Notes under the pieces: generated by a model
The model's database searches: none
Told to the model about the DNA's origin: nothing
The model's input: only the letters and a program-made list of their open reading frames with translations
Part shown: positions 9,763 through 18,407 of the stretch, piece after piece
Position numbering within the stretch: the stretch's first letter is position 1
Layout of the letters: every line of letters begins with the position of its first letter
Program-made: the position numbers and the translations under genes
Source of the DNA: Xanthobacteraceae bacterium
Lineage (GTDB): Bacteria > Pseudomonadota > Alphaproteobacteria > Rhizobiales > Xanthobacteraceae
Reading direction: 5' to 3'
NCBI GenBank assembly: GCA_022841625.1
Contig: JALHRD010000010.1
Coordinates: forward strand, 62,001-126,000
Length of the DNA stretch: 64,000 nucleotides

Positions 9763-10623
9763 TCAGGCGGCCTTGGCGTTGAGACGGCGCGCATGCGCGG
9801 CGAAGACCTCGGGGCCCTGCTCGAGCACGTTGTCCTTCATCCAGGCCTGGAAGCTAGCGCGTTCGCGCGCGATCTTGTCCCAGGCAATATAGAAGGCATT
9901 GTCGCGCTTATAATAGCCCTGCGCGTAGGACGGATAAGCGCCGCCCGGAACGGCCACGACCGCGCCGAGAGTCCAGTGCGGCAGGATCACCGCGTTAAGA
10001 TTGCGCGGGCCGAAGTCATCGACCACCTCCTCGACCGTGACGATCGAGCGCTTGGCGGAAAGCACCGCCTCCTTCTGCACGCCGACGATGCCTTCAAGCA
10101 TCACATTGCCTTCACGATCGGCGCGCTGGGCATGGATGACCGCCACATCGGGCCGATGCGCCGGCACGGCGGCGAGCTGTTCACCTGTGAACGGACAGGT
10201 GATGTGCTTGATCCGCGGATTAACCTTCGGTAGATCGACGCCGACATAGCCGCGAAACACCGCCAATGGCAGACCGGCGGCGCCGGCCTCATAGGCGTTG
10301 GCCATGGCGGCGTGCGAGTGCTCCTCGACAGCCAGCGGTTGCGGCCAGCCATTTTCGACCGCATCGCGAAACCGGTGCAGCGAGCCGACGCCCGGATTGC
10401 CGCCCCAGGAGAACACCAATTTATCGACGCAGCCCATGCCGATGAGCTGGTCGTAGATCAGGTCGGGCGTCATGCGGATCAAGGTCAGGCGCTTGCGACG
10501 CTGGCGAATGATCTCGTGGCCGGCGGCATGGGGGATCAAATGGGTGAACCCCTCCATGGCCACGCTGTCGCCATCGCGCACAATCGACTGCACGGCCTCG
10601 GCGAGCGACAAAAAACGCGCCAT
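9763..10623 (-). CDS. CoA-transferase subunit A (3-oxoadipate CoA-transferase type)
   Basis: Alpha subunit partner of the preceding gene, 286 aa. It has a GFTHLIPHAAGHEIIRQ region, the glycine-rich FSWGGNPGVGSLHRFRDA loop and CPFTGEQLAAVPAHRPDVAVIHAQ. These match glutaconate CoA-transferase/CatI-type alpha subunits. ATG 10623 is the first gene of the minus-strand catabolic run, so the promoter should lie in the 200-nt gap before the divergent thioesterase. No clear operator could be picked out there, but the gap holds a degenerate palindromic repeat. Confidence 0.87.
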   Translation of the reverse strand: MARFLSLAEAVQSIVRDGDSVAMEGFTHLIPHAAGHEIIRQRRKRLTLIRMTPDLIYDQLIGMGCVDKLVFSWGGNPGVGSLHRFRDAVENGWPQPLAVEEHSHAAMANAYEAGAAGLPLAVFRGYVGVDLPKVNPRIKHITCPFTGEQLAAVPAHRPDVAVIHAQRADREGNVMLEGIVGVQKEAVLSAKRSIVTVEEVVDDFGPRNLNAVILPHWTLGAVVAVPGGAYPSYAQGYYKRDNAFYIAWDKIARERASFQAWMKDNVLEQGPEVFAAHARRLNAKAA

Positions 10624-10685
10624 TGGGCAAGTCCCATATTGACCGCGATTATTTACGGGGGCGATGCGACAGGGTCAAATGCTGC

Positions 10686-10805
10686 GCCGTCATGCCCGGA
10701 CTTGTGCCGGACCTCCACGACTTGATACCAATGATCCAAGATGTGGATGGCTGGGACATGAGGGCGTTCACGCCCGTCTTCGACGGGCTATGCCCGGCCA
10801 TGGCG
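10686..10805. repeat. degenerate palindromic intergenic repeat
   Basis: The two arms 10686-10724 and 10737-10774 are imperfect inverted copies. The left arm holds GTCATGCCCGGACTTGTGCC and then CTCCACGACTTG. The right arm holds CAAGATGTGGATGGCTGGGA and then ACATGAGGGCGT. From memory, this pattern resembles a dispersed intergenic palindrome of Bradyrhizobium-like genomes. It fills the divergent promoter gap between the CoA-transferase and thioesterase genes. Confidence 0.55.
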
Positions 10806-10824
10806 CAGGACGAGGCCCGCCAGC

Positions 10825-11253
10825 ATGTTCAGCACCCGCCGCACCGCGCGCATTGAGTGGGGCGATTGCGATCCCGCCGGGATTGTTTTCTATCCGCGCT
10901 ATTTCGCGATATTCGATCACTCGACCGTGCTGCTGATCGAACAGGCACTCGGCATGCGCAAGCACAAGCTTTACGAGCGCTACGCATTTGCCGGCTATCC
11001 GTCGGTCGAAGCCCAGGCGCGTTTCCACCTGCCGACCCGTTTTGGCGATGACGTCGACATCGAAAGCACGATCGTCAAAGTCGGCCGGTCGAGCTTTGGC
11101 CTGCAACACCGGCTCACCCTGAACGGTGCGCTGGCGGTGGAGGGCAACGAAACCCGGGTGTGGGCCGTGCACGACCCGAACCGGCACGGCGGCCTGCGGG
11201 CGCAGGCGATGCCGGACGACGTGGTCGCCCGTTTTCGCGCTACTGCGGCGTGA
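10825..11253 (+). CDS. 4-hydroxybenzoyl-CoA thioesterase-like hotdog protein
   Basis: A 142-aa single-domain hotdog thioesterase of the 4HBT type. The motif IEWGDCDPAGIVFYPRYF at about residues 10-27 contains the catalytic Asp of the Pseudomonas 4-hydroxybenzoyl-CoA thioesterase class. It would hydrolyse an aryl- or acyl-CoA in the cytoplasm. If the substrate is 4-hydroxybenzoyl-CoA, the product could be hydroxylated to protocatechuate for the lig genes. It is divergent from the CoA-transferase run, and its last 14 nt overlap the convergent Bug receptor gene. YbgC-type acyl-CoA thioesterase is the alternative. Confidence 0.85.
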   Translation: MFSTRRTARIEWGDCDPAGIVFYPRYFAIFDHSTVLLIEQALGMRKHKLYERYAFAGYPSVEAQARFHLPTRFGDDVDIESTIVKVGRSSFGLQHRLTLNGALAVEGNETRVWAVHDPNRHGGLRAQAMPDDVVARFRATAA

Positions 11254-12211
11254 TCCCAAGCTGCTTCACAATCGCCGCCAGGCTGGCGCGCTGCTTTTCC
11301 ATCGATGCCCTGAAATCGGCCGCGGTGCCGGGGCTGGCGATCTGCCCGGTGGCATTGAGCCGCGACGCAACCGCCGGATCCGCGACCGCCTCCTTGATAT
11401 CCGATGCAATGCGATCGCGCACCGCGGCAGGCAGATCGCGCGGCCCAAACAATCCGATCAGACCGTCGAAGGTCATCGCAGGAAAACCCGCCTGCGTCAC
11501 CGTCGGCATATCCGGCTGGGTCGGCGCGCGCTGGCTATTGGTGACCGCGATCAGCTTGACGCGACCGGCCTGGACATGCGGCTGCACAATGGCGAGCGCG
11601 CCGATATAGGCCTGGATGCGGCCCTCGCCGAGATCGGTGAGCGGCGCAACCACATCGCGATAGGGTACGCGCGTGATCGTCAGCTTGGCACTCTGGAAAT
11701 AGCCGTCAAAGATCACATCGGTCATGCCGGTGGCGGTCGAATAATTCAGTTTGCCCGGCTGGGCGCGAACCTCGTCTACAAACTGCTTAACCGTATCGAC
11801 CTTCAACGAAGGCGGCACGACAAACCCCACCAGCGTGTTGGAAATCCGCGCGATCGGCCCTAGCTCGGCCGGGTCGTAGGGCAGCTTGGCCATTTGAAAC
11901 GGATGCGCGGTAAACGACGAGGTCGGCGTGTAGAGCAGCGTGTGATCGTCTTTGGCGCCGATGAACGCGTTGATCGCGATGACCGCATCGCCACCGGGCC
12001 GATTTTCCACCACCACCGGTTGCTTCCATTTCGTCGTCAGCCGGTCGGCCAAAAGCCGCGCCCCGATGTCGGCGCCGCTGCCGGGGCCGAGCGACACGAT
12101 GAAGCGGACCGGCCGCTGCGGCCAAGACTGCGCCTCTGACGGCGACGCGAGCGAACCGGCCGCCGCGAGACCGGTCGCGAATGCAATCAGCGCCTTGCCA
12201 AATCGAGTCAT
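11240..12211 (-). CDS. Bug/TctC-family periplasmic solute-binding protein
   Basis: A 323-aa tripartite tricarboxylate transporter receptor of the Bug family. A Sec signal of about 27 residues ends near SPSEAQS and is followed by WPQRPVRFIVSLGPGSGAD. VVVENRPGGDAVIAI forms part of the carboxylate-binding loop, and YRDVVAPLTDLGEGRIQ and PTVTQAGFPAM are further family landmarks. ATG 12211 has a strong GGAGG site. Such receptors bind organic or aromatic acids. No TctA/TctB membrane partner is present here, so its partner must be encoded elsewhere. It converges on the thioesterase gene with a 14-nt overlap. Confidence 0.9.
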   Translation of the reverse strand: MTRFGKALIAFATGLAAAGSLASPSEAQSWPQRPVRFIVSLGPGSGADIGARLLADRLTTKWKQPVVVENRPGGDAVIAINAFIGAKDDHTLLYTPTSSFTAHPFQMAKLPYDPAELGPIARISNTLVGFVVPPSLKVDTVKQFVDEVRAQPGKLNYSTATGMTDVIFDGYFQSAKLTITRVPYRDVVAPLTDLGEGRIQAYIGALAIVQPHVQAGRVKLIAVTNSQRAPTQPDMPTVTQAGFPAMTFDGLIGLFGPRDLPAAVRDRIASDIKEAVADPAVASRLNATGQIASPGTAADFRASMEKQRASLAAIVKQLGITPQ

Positions 12212-12413
12212 AAGCCCTCCTTCGTGGGTACCACGATTCGGCTCAGGCTATCGCAGCCCCGCCTGCGGCGAAAGGCGCGACTGACGTCCAGCCGCCGGCG
12301 CGGCCCGCGATGGACTCCGGCCGCCCGACAAGCTAACAACGCCGGCGAAACTTTCTGCCCCGCCCGGCCAAATTCAAGCATTGTCGCAAGCACCTATCGG
12401 AGATTCCTGTCCC

Positions 12414-13436
12414 ATGCGCATCGACGCCTATACCCATTTCTTTCCCAAGAAATTTTTCGACAAGCTGATGGAAACCGCCGGCAACTATAAGGACATGGGC
12501 AAGCGCGTGCGCTCGCTGCCGGCGCTCTACGACCTCGATGTCCGCAAGAAGATCGTCGACGGCCACAAGGACTACCAGCAGATCCTGTCCTATCCGCAGC
12601 CGCCATTCGAGAGCTTTTGCAAGACGCCGCAGCAGCTCGATGAGATGATCCGCATCTGCAACGACGGTTTCGTCGAGCTCTGCGACAAGGAAAAAGATCG
12701 TTTCCCGGGCTGGGTCGGACAGGTGGCGCTTGGCGCGCCGGACGCCGGCGTTGCCGAAGCGGAACGCGTCATCAAGAATGGCGCGCTCGGCGTACAGATT
12801 TACACCAATGTGCTCGGCAAGCCGCTCGATGCGCCCGAGTTTCGGCCGTTCTGGAAAAAGATGAACGAACTCGGCAAGCCGATCTGGATTCATCCGGCGC
12901 GCGGCGCCGAAACGCCGGACTATCCGCTGCATGAGAAAAAGTCGCTCTACGAAATCTGGTGGACGCTCGGCTGGTCCTATGAAACGGCCTGCGCGATGAT
13001 GCGCCTGGTGTACTCCAAGATCATGGATGATCATCCGAACCTGAAGATCATCACCCACCATTTCGGCGGCATCGTGCCGATGCTCGAAGGCCGGCTCGGG
13101 CCTGGCAATGACGTGATGGGCTCGCGCACCTCGGACGAAGATTACGTTGGGCTGCGCAAGGGCATGAAGAAGCGTCCGCTCGATTACTTCAAGCAGGACT
13201 TCTGGGCCGATACCGCGGTGTTCGGCGGCGAGCCGGCGACCAAATGTGGGCTTGAGTTCTTCCCGCTGGAAAAGATCGTATTCGCTTCCGACTGCCCGTT
13301 CGATCCGGAAGGCGGCACGCTGTATCCGCGCGAGACGCTGCGAATTCTTGACTCGCTCAACATCCCGAAGGCCGACCGCGAAGCCATCGACTACAAGAAC
13401 CTGGAAAAGGTCACCGGTGTGAAGTTGGTAAAGTAA
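12414..13436 (+). CDS. amidohydrolase family protein, ACMSD-like
   Basis: A 340-aa TIM-barrel protein of the ACMSD/gamma-resorcylate decarboxylase branch of the amidohydrolases. ATG 12414 gives MRIDAYTHFFPKKFF; a TTG at 12381 is open in frame but less likely. The normal HxH at strand 1 reads YTH, so one metal-binding His is replaced by Tyr. Other expected positions are present: His in WIHPARG, the HH pair in ITHHFGG and Asp in FASDCPFDPEGG. It may decarboxylate or hydrolyse an aromatic or muconate-type acid. It is divergent from a Bug gene and convergent with another, which suggests a small uptake/catabolism module. Confidence 0.85.
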   Translation: MRIDAYTHFFPKKFFDKLMETAGNYKDMGKRVRSLPALYDLDVRKKIVDGHKDYQQILSYPQPPFESFCKTPQQLDEMIRICNDGFVELCDKEKDRFPGWVGQVALGAPDAGVAEAERVIKNGALGVQIYTNVLGKPLDAPEFRPFWKKMNELGKPIWIHPARGAETPDYPLHEKKSLYEIWWTLGWSYETACAMMRLVYSKIMDDHPNLKIITHHFGGIVPMLEGRLGPGNDVMGSRTSDEDYVGLRKGMKKRPLDYFKQDFWADTAVFGGEPATKCGLEFFPLEKIVFASDCPFDPEGGTLYPRETLRILDSLNIPKADREAIDYKNLEKVTGVKLVK

Positions 13437-13466
13437 CGGCGAATACACGCGGCATCACGCATTTCG

Positions 13467-14429
13467 CTAGTTGATCTTGATCTTCGCGGCCTGGACCACC
13501 GGGGTCCAGCGCCGCATTTCGGCACCGACAAACGCCTTGAACTCAGCAGGCGACGTGCCGAGCGGCTCAATATATTGCGCGAATAATTTTTCGCGGATGG
13601 CGGGATCGCGCAGCGCCTCGTTGACCGCGCGCGCCATCGCCGCGACCATCGGCTCCGGCGTCTTGGCCGGCGCGATCAAGCCATTCCAGGCATTGGCTTC
13701 GACATCGATGCCGGCCTCCGCCAGCGTCGGCAGGTCGGGGAGCGACTGCGAGCGCTTCTGTGAGGTGACTGCCAGCGCCCGGACTTTGCCGGTCTGAACC
13801 TGCGTCATGACCGAAATAGCCGGCAGGCAGACGATCTGCACATCGCCGCGAATGAGCGCCGTTACCGCCTGCGGCGACGAGCCGTAAGGAATATGCGTCA
13901 GCGTTGCGCCGCTCTTGAGCGCAATCGCTTCCATGGCAAGATGCGACAGCGAGCCGTTGCCGATCGATCCGAAATTGAACTTTCCGGGCTCGCGTTTCAA
14001 AAGCGCAAGCAGCTCGGCGGTGGTGCGCGCGGGTACATCCGCGCTGACGGCAAGCACGCTGGGCTGGTCGGTCAGCCGCGTCACCAGCGCGAGGTCGTTG
14101 AACGGATCATACGGCATTTTCGCGAACAGCAGGGTGTTGAGCCCGAGCGGGCCGAGAATGCTGATCCCGACCGTCGTGCCGTCGGGCGCGGCCTTGGCAA
14201 CCGCATCGGTGCCAAGGTTTCCACTCGCGCCGGGACGATTGTCGACTACAAATGGCTGTTTCGCTGTCGTCTGCAGCCGTTCGCCGATCAATCGCATAAT
14301 GATATCGGGCGTCGATCCCGCCGCGAACGGAACGACGATCCTGACCGGCTTGGTCGGCCATTCTTGCGCCGCGGCCGGTAATGCGGCGATCGTCAGTACG
14401 ATCAGGGTTGCAATGCGCAGAATCTTCAT
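13467..14429 (-). CDS. Bug/TctC-family periplasmic solute-binding protein
   Basis: A 320-aa receptor. The Sec signal MKILRIATLIVLTIAALPAAA ends near AQE and is followed by WPTKPVRIVVPFAAGSTPD. The ligand loop FVVDNRPGASGNLGTDAVAKA, the GKFNFGSIGNGSLSHLAMEA segment, IPYGSSPQAVTALIRGDVQ and LPTLAEAGIDVEANAWNGL are all in the family order. GGAG lies 8 nt before ATG 14429. It is convergent with the ACMSD-like gene, 30 nt away, and divergent from mutS. The ligand is unknown, and no membrane components are nearby. Confidence 0.9.
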   Translation of the reverse strand: MKILRIATLIVLTIAALPAAAQEWPTKPVRIVVPFAAGSTPDIIMRLIGERLQTTAKQPFVVDNRPGASGNLGTDAVAKAAPDGTTVGISILGPLGLNTLLFAKMPYDPFNDLALVTRLTDQPSVLAVSADVPARTTAELLALLKREPGKFNFGSIGNGSLSHLAMEAIALKSGATLTHIPYGSSPQAVTALIRGDVQIVCLPAISVMTQVQTGKVRALAVTSQKRSQSLPDLPTLAEAGIDVEANAWNGLIAPAKTPEPMVAAMARAVNEALRDPAIREKLFAQYIEPLGTSPAEFKAFVGAEMRRWTPVVQAAKIKIN

Positions 14430-14532
14430 CGCGGGCGCTCCAAATCAATGCCGCGTTATTCGCAGGAAGTTTCGCGCGCCCGTCAAGCCCATGCATGACT
14501 GGCCAGACCCCATCTGCTAGCGTCGCGCTGTC

Positions 14533-17268
14533 ATGGATGCCGCACGCTCGCCCACGCCGCCCAATCTTGCGTCCGATCCGTCGCCAGACGCGGCGGGTCG
14601 CACGACCCCCGTGATGGAGCAATTCCTCGAAATAAAGGCCGCCAATCCGGATTGTCTGCTGTTCTACCGGATGGGCGATTTCTATGAGCTGTTTTTCGAG
14701 GACGCCGAAATCGCAGCGCGCGCGCTCGGCATCGTGCTCACCAAGCGCGGCAAGCATCTCGGAAGCGATATCCCGATGTGCGGCGTGCCGGTCATTCGCT
14801 CCGACGAGTATCTGCATCGGCTGATCGCGCAGGGCCATCGCGTCGCCGTCTGCGAACAAACCGAAGACCCCGCCGCGGCCCGCAAGCGCGGTTCAAAAAG
14901 TGTCGTGCGGCGCGATGTCGTCCGCCTGGTGACACCCGGTACGCTGACCGAAGACACGCTGCTAGCGGCGCAGCGCAACAACTATCTGCTCGCGCTCGCC
15001 CGCGCGCGCGTGTCATCGACCGACGAGGCAAGCCGCTTCGCGCTCGCCTGGGTCGACATTTCAACCGGCGAGTTCCGCATCGCCGAATGCGACCGGAGCG
15101 GCCTCGCGGCCGAACTGGCGCGGCTTGAGCCGAGCGAGATCATCGTCTCCGACGCGCTCTATTCCGATCCCGATGTCGCGCCGCTGCTGCGATCCTTGCC
15201 GGCGGTGACCCCACTCACCCGCGATGTCTTCGACGGCGCCACTGCCGAACGGCGGCTGGCATCATATTTTGCGGTCGCAACGTCAGAGGCTTTCGGCATG
15301 CTGTCGCGGCTGGAACTGACGGCCGCGGCTGCCTGTATTACCTATGTGGAGCGCACCCAACTCGGCCAACGCCCGCCACTGTCGCCCCCGTTGCGCGAGG
15401 CCGAGGGAACGACTCTATCGATCGATCAGGCCACCCGCAGCAATCTCGAATTGATCCGGACGATCGCCGGTGAGCGCCGCGGATCGCTGCTGTCGGCGAT
15501 CGACCGGACCGTGACCGCGGCCGGCTCGCGGCTATTGTCACAGCGGCTCGCGGCGCCGCTGACCGAGCCCGCGGCAATTGCCCTGCGGCTCGATACCGTA
15601 GCACATTTTGTTTCCGAGCAAGCGCTGCGCGGTACGGTGCGCACCAAATTCAAGAGCGCGCCCGACCTCGCCCGCGCCCTGTCGCGGCTGGTCGTCGACC
15701 GCGGCGGCCCGCGCGATCTCGCCGCGATCCGTGACGGGATCGACGCCGCCGCCGACCTTGCGACGGCGCTCGGCGCCGGCAGCGCGATCCCGCTTCAAGT
15801 CGAGCGCGCCATCGCGGCACTACGCCAGCCGGACGCCGCCATCTCCCGCGAACTCACCGCGGCGCTGGACCACGAATTGCCGTTGATGAAGCGCGATGGC
15901 GGCTTCATCCGCACCGGTTACGATGCCGCACTCGACGAAGCCCGTTCATTGCGCGACGAATCGCGTCAGGTGATCGCCGCGCTGCAAGCGCGCTATGCCG
16001 ACGAAACCGCCGTGCGTACCCTGAAGGTGCGCTACAACAATCAACTCGGCTATTTCGTCGAAGTGCCCGCGCAGCACGCCGAGAGGCTTCGCCAGCCGCC
16101 GCTCAACGCGACTTTCATCCATCGGATGACGATGGCCGGCCAGGTGCGGTTTACCACCACGGAATTGGGCGCACTTGAAGCCAAGATCGTCAGCGCTGGC
16201 GACCGCGCGCTTGGGATCGAGCTTGCGGCATTCGATGCGCTGGCGGCGCAGGTCACTGCCGCGACCGACGCAATCAAGCAGGCGGCCGATGCGCTGGCAG
16301 CGCTTGATGTGGCGTCAGCGCTCGCCCAGCTCGCCGTCGAACAGGATTATGTCAGGCCCGAGGTTGACGGCTCGCTCGACTTCATGATCGCGGGCGGGCG
16401 GCATCCGGTGGTGGAACAGGCGCGCCTTGCCGACGGCGGGCCGTTTGTCGCCAACGACTGCGACCTCTCCCCGCGGCCGCCGGAGAATGCCGGGCATATC
16501 TGCCTGCTCACCGGCCCCAACATGGCGGGCAAGTCGACGTTCCTGCGTCAAAATGCGCTGATTGCGATCCTCGCTCAAATGGGCAGCTTCGTGCCCGCCC
16601 GTCACGCCAAGATTGGCGTGATCGACCGGTTGTTCTCGCGCGTCGGCGCCGCCGACGACCTCGCCCGCGGTCGCTCGACCTTCATGGTCGAAATGGTGGA
16701 AACCGCCGCGATCCTCAATCAGGCCGGCGAACGCGCGCTGGTCATTCTCGACGAGATCGGCCGCGGCACCGCGACATTCGATGGCCTCTCGATCGCCTGG
16801 GCGACGATTGAGCATCTACACGCCGCCAATCGCTGCCGCGCTTTGTTTGCGACCCATTTCCACGAATTGACCGTGCTTGCCGCCAAATTGCCCCGCCTGT
16901 TCAATGCCACCGTCCGCGTCAAGGAATGGCAGGGCGATGTCGTGTTCCTGCACGAAGTGGTGCCGGGCGCCGCCGACCGCAGCTATGGCATCCAGGTTGC
17001 AAAACTCGCTGGGCTGCCGGCTAGCGTGATCGAACGCGCCAAATTCGTGCTGGCCAAACTCGAGGCCGAAGACCGCGCCGCCCCGCCTGGCGTCGAGGAC
17101 TTGCCGTTGTTTGCGGCCACGCCGCGGCCACCCGCGCAGCCGCCGGCCGACCCGGCAATGGCCGCGATCGTTACAGCGCTTCTGGCAATCAATCCGGACG
17201 AAATGTCGCCGCGCGACGCGCTGGAGGCGCTCTACCGGCTGAAGGCAAAAGCCGCTGCGAAAGGCTGA
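14533..17268 (+). CDS. mutS: DNA mismatch repair protein MutS
   Basis: A 911-aa MutS, normal length. The mismatch-binding Phe-X-Glu is in [12 protein letters not shown] near residue 54. The ATPase domain has Walker [10 protein letters not shown] at about residue 660, [12 protein letters not shown], Walker [18 protein letters not shown] and the ATHFHEL switch. MutS binds mismatches and starts repair with MutL. The N-terminal 25 residues before [11 protein letters not shown] are Pro/Ser-rich and may be dispensable. No mutL is present nearby, and its neighbour glnD is a familiar alphaproteobacterial companion, here separated by a Bug gene. Confidence 0.98.
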   Translation: MDAARSPTPPNLASDPSPDAAGRTTPVMEQFLEIKAANPDCLLFYRMGDFYELFFEDAEIAARALGIVLTKRGKHLGSDIPMCGVPVIRSDEYLHRLIAQGHRVAVCEQTEDPAAARKRGSKSVVRRDVVRLVTPGTLTEDTLLAAQRNNYLLALARARVSSTDEASRFALAWVDISTGEFRIAECDRSGLAAELARLEPSEIIVSDALYSDPDVAPLLRSLPAVTPLTRDVFDGATAERRLASYFAVATSEAFGMLSRLELTAAAACITYVERTQLGQRPPLSPPLREAEGTTLSIDQATRSNLELIRTIAGERRGSLLSAIDRTVTAAGSRLLSQRLAAPLTEPAAIALRLDTVAHFVSEQALRGTVRTKFKSAPDLARALSRLVVDRGGPRDLAAIRDGIDAAADLATALGAGSAIPLQVERAIAALRQPDAAISRELTAALDHELPLMKRDGGFIRTGYDAALDEARSLRDESRQVIAALQARYADETAVRTLKVRYNNQLGYFVEVPAQHAERLRQPPLNATFIHRMTMAGQVRFTTTELGALEAKIVSAGDRALGIELAAFDALAAQVTAATDAIKQAADALAALDVASALAQLAVEQDYVRPEVDGSLDFMIAGGRHPVVEQARLADGGPFVANDCDLSPRPPENAGHICLLTGPNMAGKSTFLRQNALIAILAQMGSFVPARHAKIGVIDRLFSRVGAADDLARGRSTFMVEMVETAAILNQAGERALVILDEIGRGTATFDGLSIAWATIEHLHAANRCRALFATHFHELTVLAAKLPRLFNATVRVKEWQGDVVFLHEVVPGAADRSYGIQVAKLAGLPASVIERAKFVLAKLEAEDRAAPPGVEDLPLFAATPRPPAQPPADPAMAAIVTALLAINPDEMSPRDALEALYRLKAKAAAKG

Positions 17269-17311
17269 GCAATTCGATTACCATAGAACAAGCAACGACG
17301 GAGTAACGACG

Positions 17312-18274
17312 ATGGCGGGATGGCGGACATGCTTTGCGATCATCGGCTGCATCGTCGGCGCGGCCAACGCTTGGGCCTACCCCACGCGACCGATCACCAT
17401 CATTGTTCCGGCAGCGCCAGGCGGCGTCAGCGACAGCCTCGCGCGCGCGGTCGGTCAGCGCCTGGGCGAGGTTTGGGGCCAACAAGTGATCGTCGAGAAT
17501 CGTGGCGGCGCCAATCATCAGATTGGCGCTGCGCAAGTTGCCAAGGCGCCAAACGACGGTCACATGCTGATGCTTGGCGCGGAAACGATCTTTGTAATCA
17601 ATCCGTCGCTTTATGCCCGGCTGCCCTATGCAGTGAAGGACTTTGCGCCGATCACCGGCCTGGTGCGCGCCAACCAGGCGCTGTTGGCACATCCCGGCTT
17701 TGCGCCCAAGACCGTCAGCGAATTGATCGCGCTCGCCAAGAGCAAACCAGGCACCATCAGCTATGGCACGTCGGGCGTCGGTTCGGCGGGCCACGTCAAT
17801 GTCGCACTGCTCGAAAGCATGGCCGGCGTAACGCTTCAGCCCGTGCATTATCGTGGCGCCGCACCGGCGCTCAACGACGTCGTTGCCGGTCACATCCAAC
17901 TGACTTCGGTTGCCGTCAGTTCGGCCTTGCAGCCCTGGCGCAATGGACTGGTCAAGATGCTCGGGATTGGAAGCGCGCGGCGCCTGGCGGAACTCCCGGA
18001 CGTGCCGACCGTGGCTGAGGGCGGCCTGCCCGGCTATGAAGCGACAACTTGGTTTGGGCTATTCACCACCGCAGGAACGCCGCGCGAGGTCGTGCTTAAG
18101 ATCAATGCCGAAATGCAACGCATGTTCAACGAGGACGTGTTTCGCAAGCGCTTCGTCGAACCGTTGCTCTACGAGGTAATGGTCGCGCCACCCGAGAAGT
18201 TCGGGGAGTTCATCGACGCTGAAACCAAGAAATGGGCCAAGGTCATCCGCGACGCCAATCTCAAGGTCGACTAA
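17312..18274 (+). CDS. Bug/TctC-family periplasmic solute-binding protein
   Basis: A 320-aa receptor with a Sec signal (MAGWRTCFAIIGCIVGAANAWA) followed by YPTRPITIIVPAAPGGVSD. VIVENRGGANHQIGAAQVAKA is the ligand loop, and GTISYGTSGVGSAGHVNVA, VHYRGAAPALNDVVAGHIQ and VPTVAEGGLPGYEATTWFG follow. GGAG lies 9 nt before ATG 17312. It is inserted between mutS and glnD, all on the plus strand, which may mean it was added to a conserved housekeeping pair. Ligand unknown. Confidence 0.9.
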   Translation: MAGWRTCFAIIGCIVGAANAWAYPTRPITIIVPAAPGGVSDSLARAVGQRLGEVWGQQVIVENRGGANHQIGAAQVAKAPNDGHMLMLGAETIFVINPSLYARLPYAVKDFAPITGLVRANQALLAHPGFAPKTVSELIALAKSKPGTISYGTSGVGSAGHVNVALLESMAGVTLQPVHYRGAAPALNDVVAGHIQLTSVAVSSALQPWRNGLVKMLGIGSARRLAELPDVPTVAEGGLPGYEATTWFGLFTTAGTPREVVLKINAEMQRMFNEDVFRKRFVEPLLYEVMVAPPEKFGEFIDAETKKWAKVIRDANLKVD

Positions 18275-18407
18275 TCGGCGATGGGCGTCGATCTGAAATG
18301 CGCTTTAACCATAGCCATTGCTGGAAGTCCCTGACCATGCTGGATTGTTGCCGCCGGCTGCCGCTATCGGATGACAGCAGCCGTCCGCTGCGCTATCCCG
18401 ACTGACC

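Noticed and set aside
12333-13448. A 371-aa minus-strand open frame antisense to the ACMSD-like amidohydrolase
   Set aside because: It covers the whole amidohydrolase gene on the other strand, and the product has no recognisable motif.
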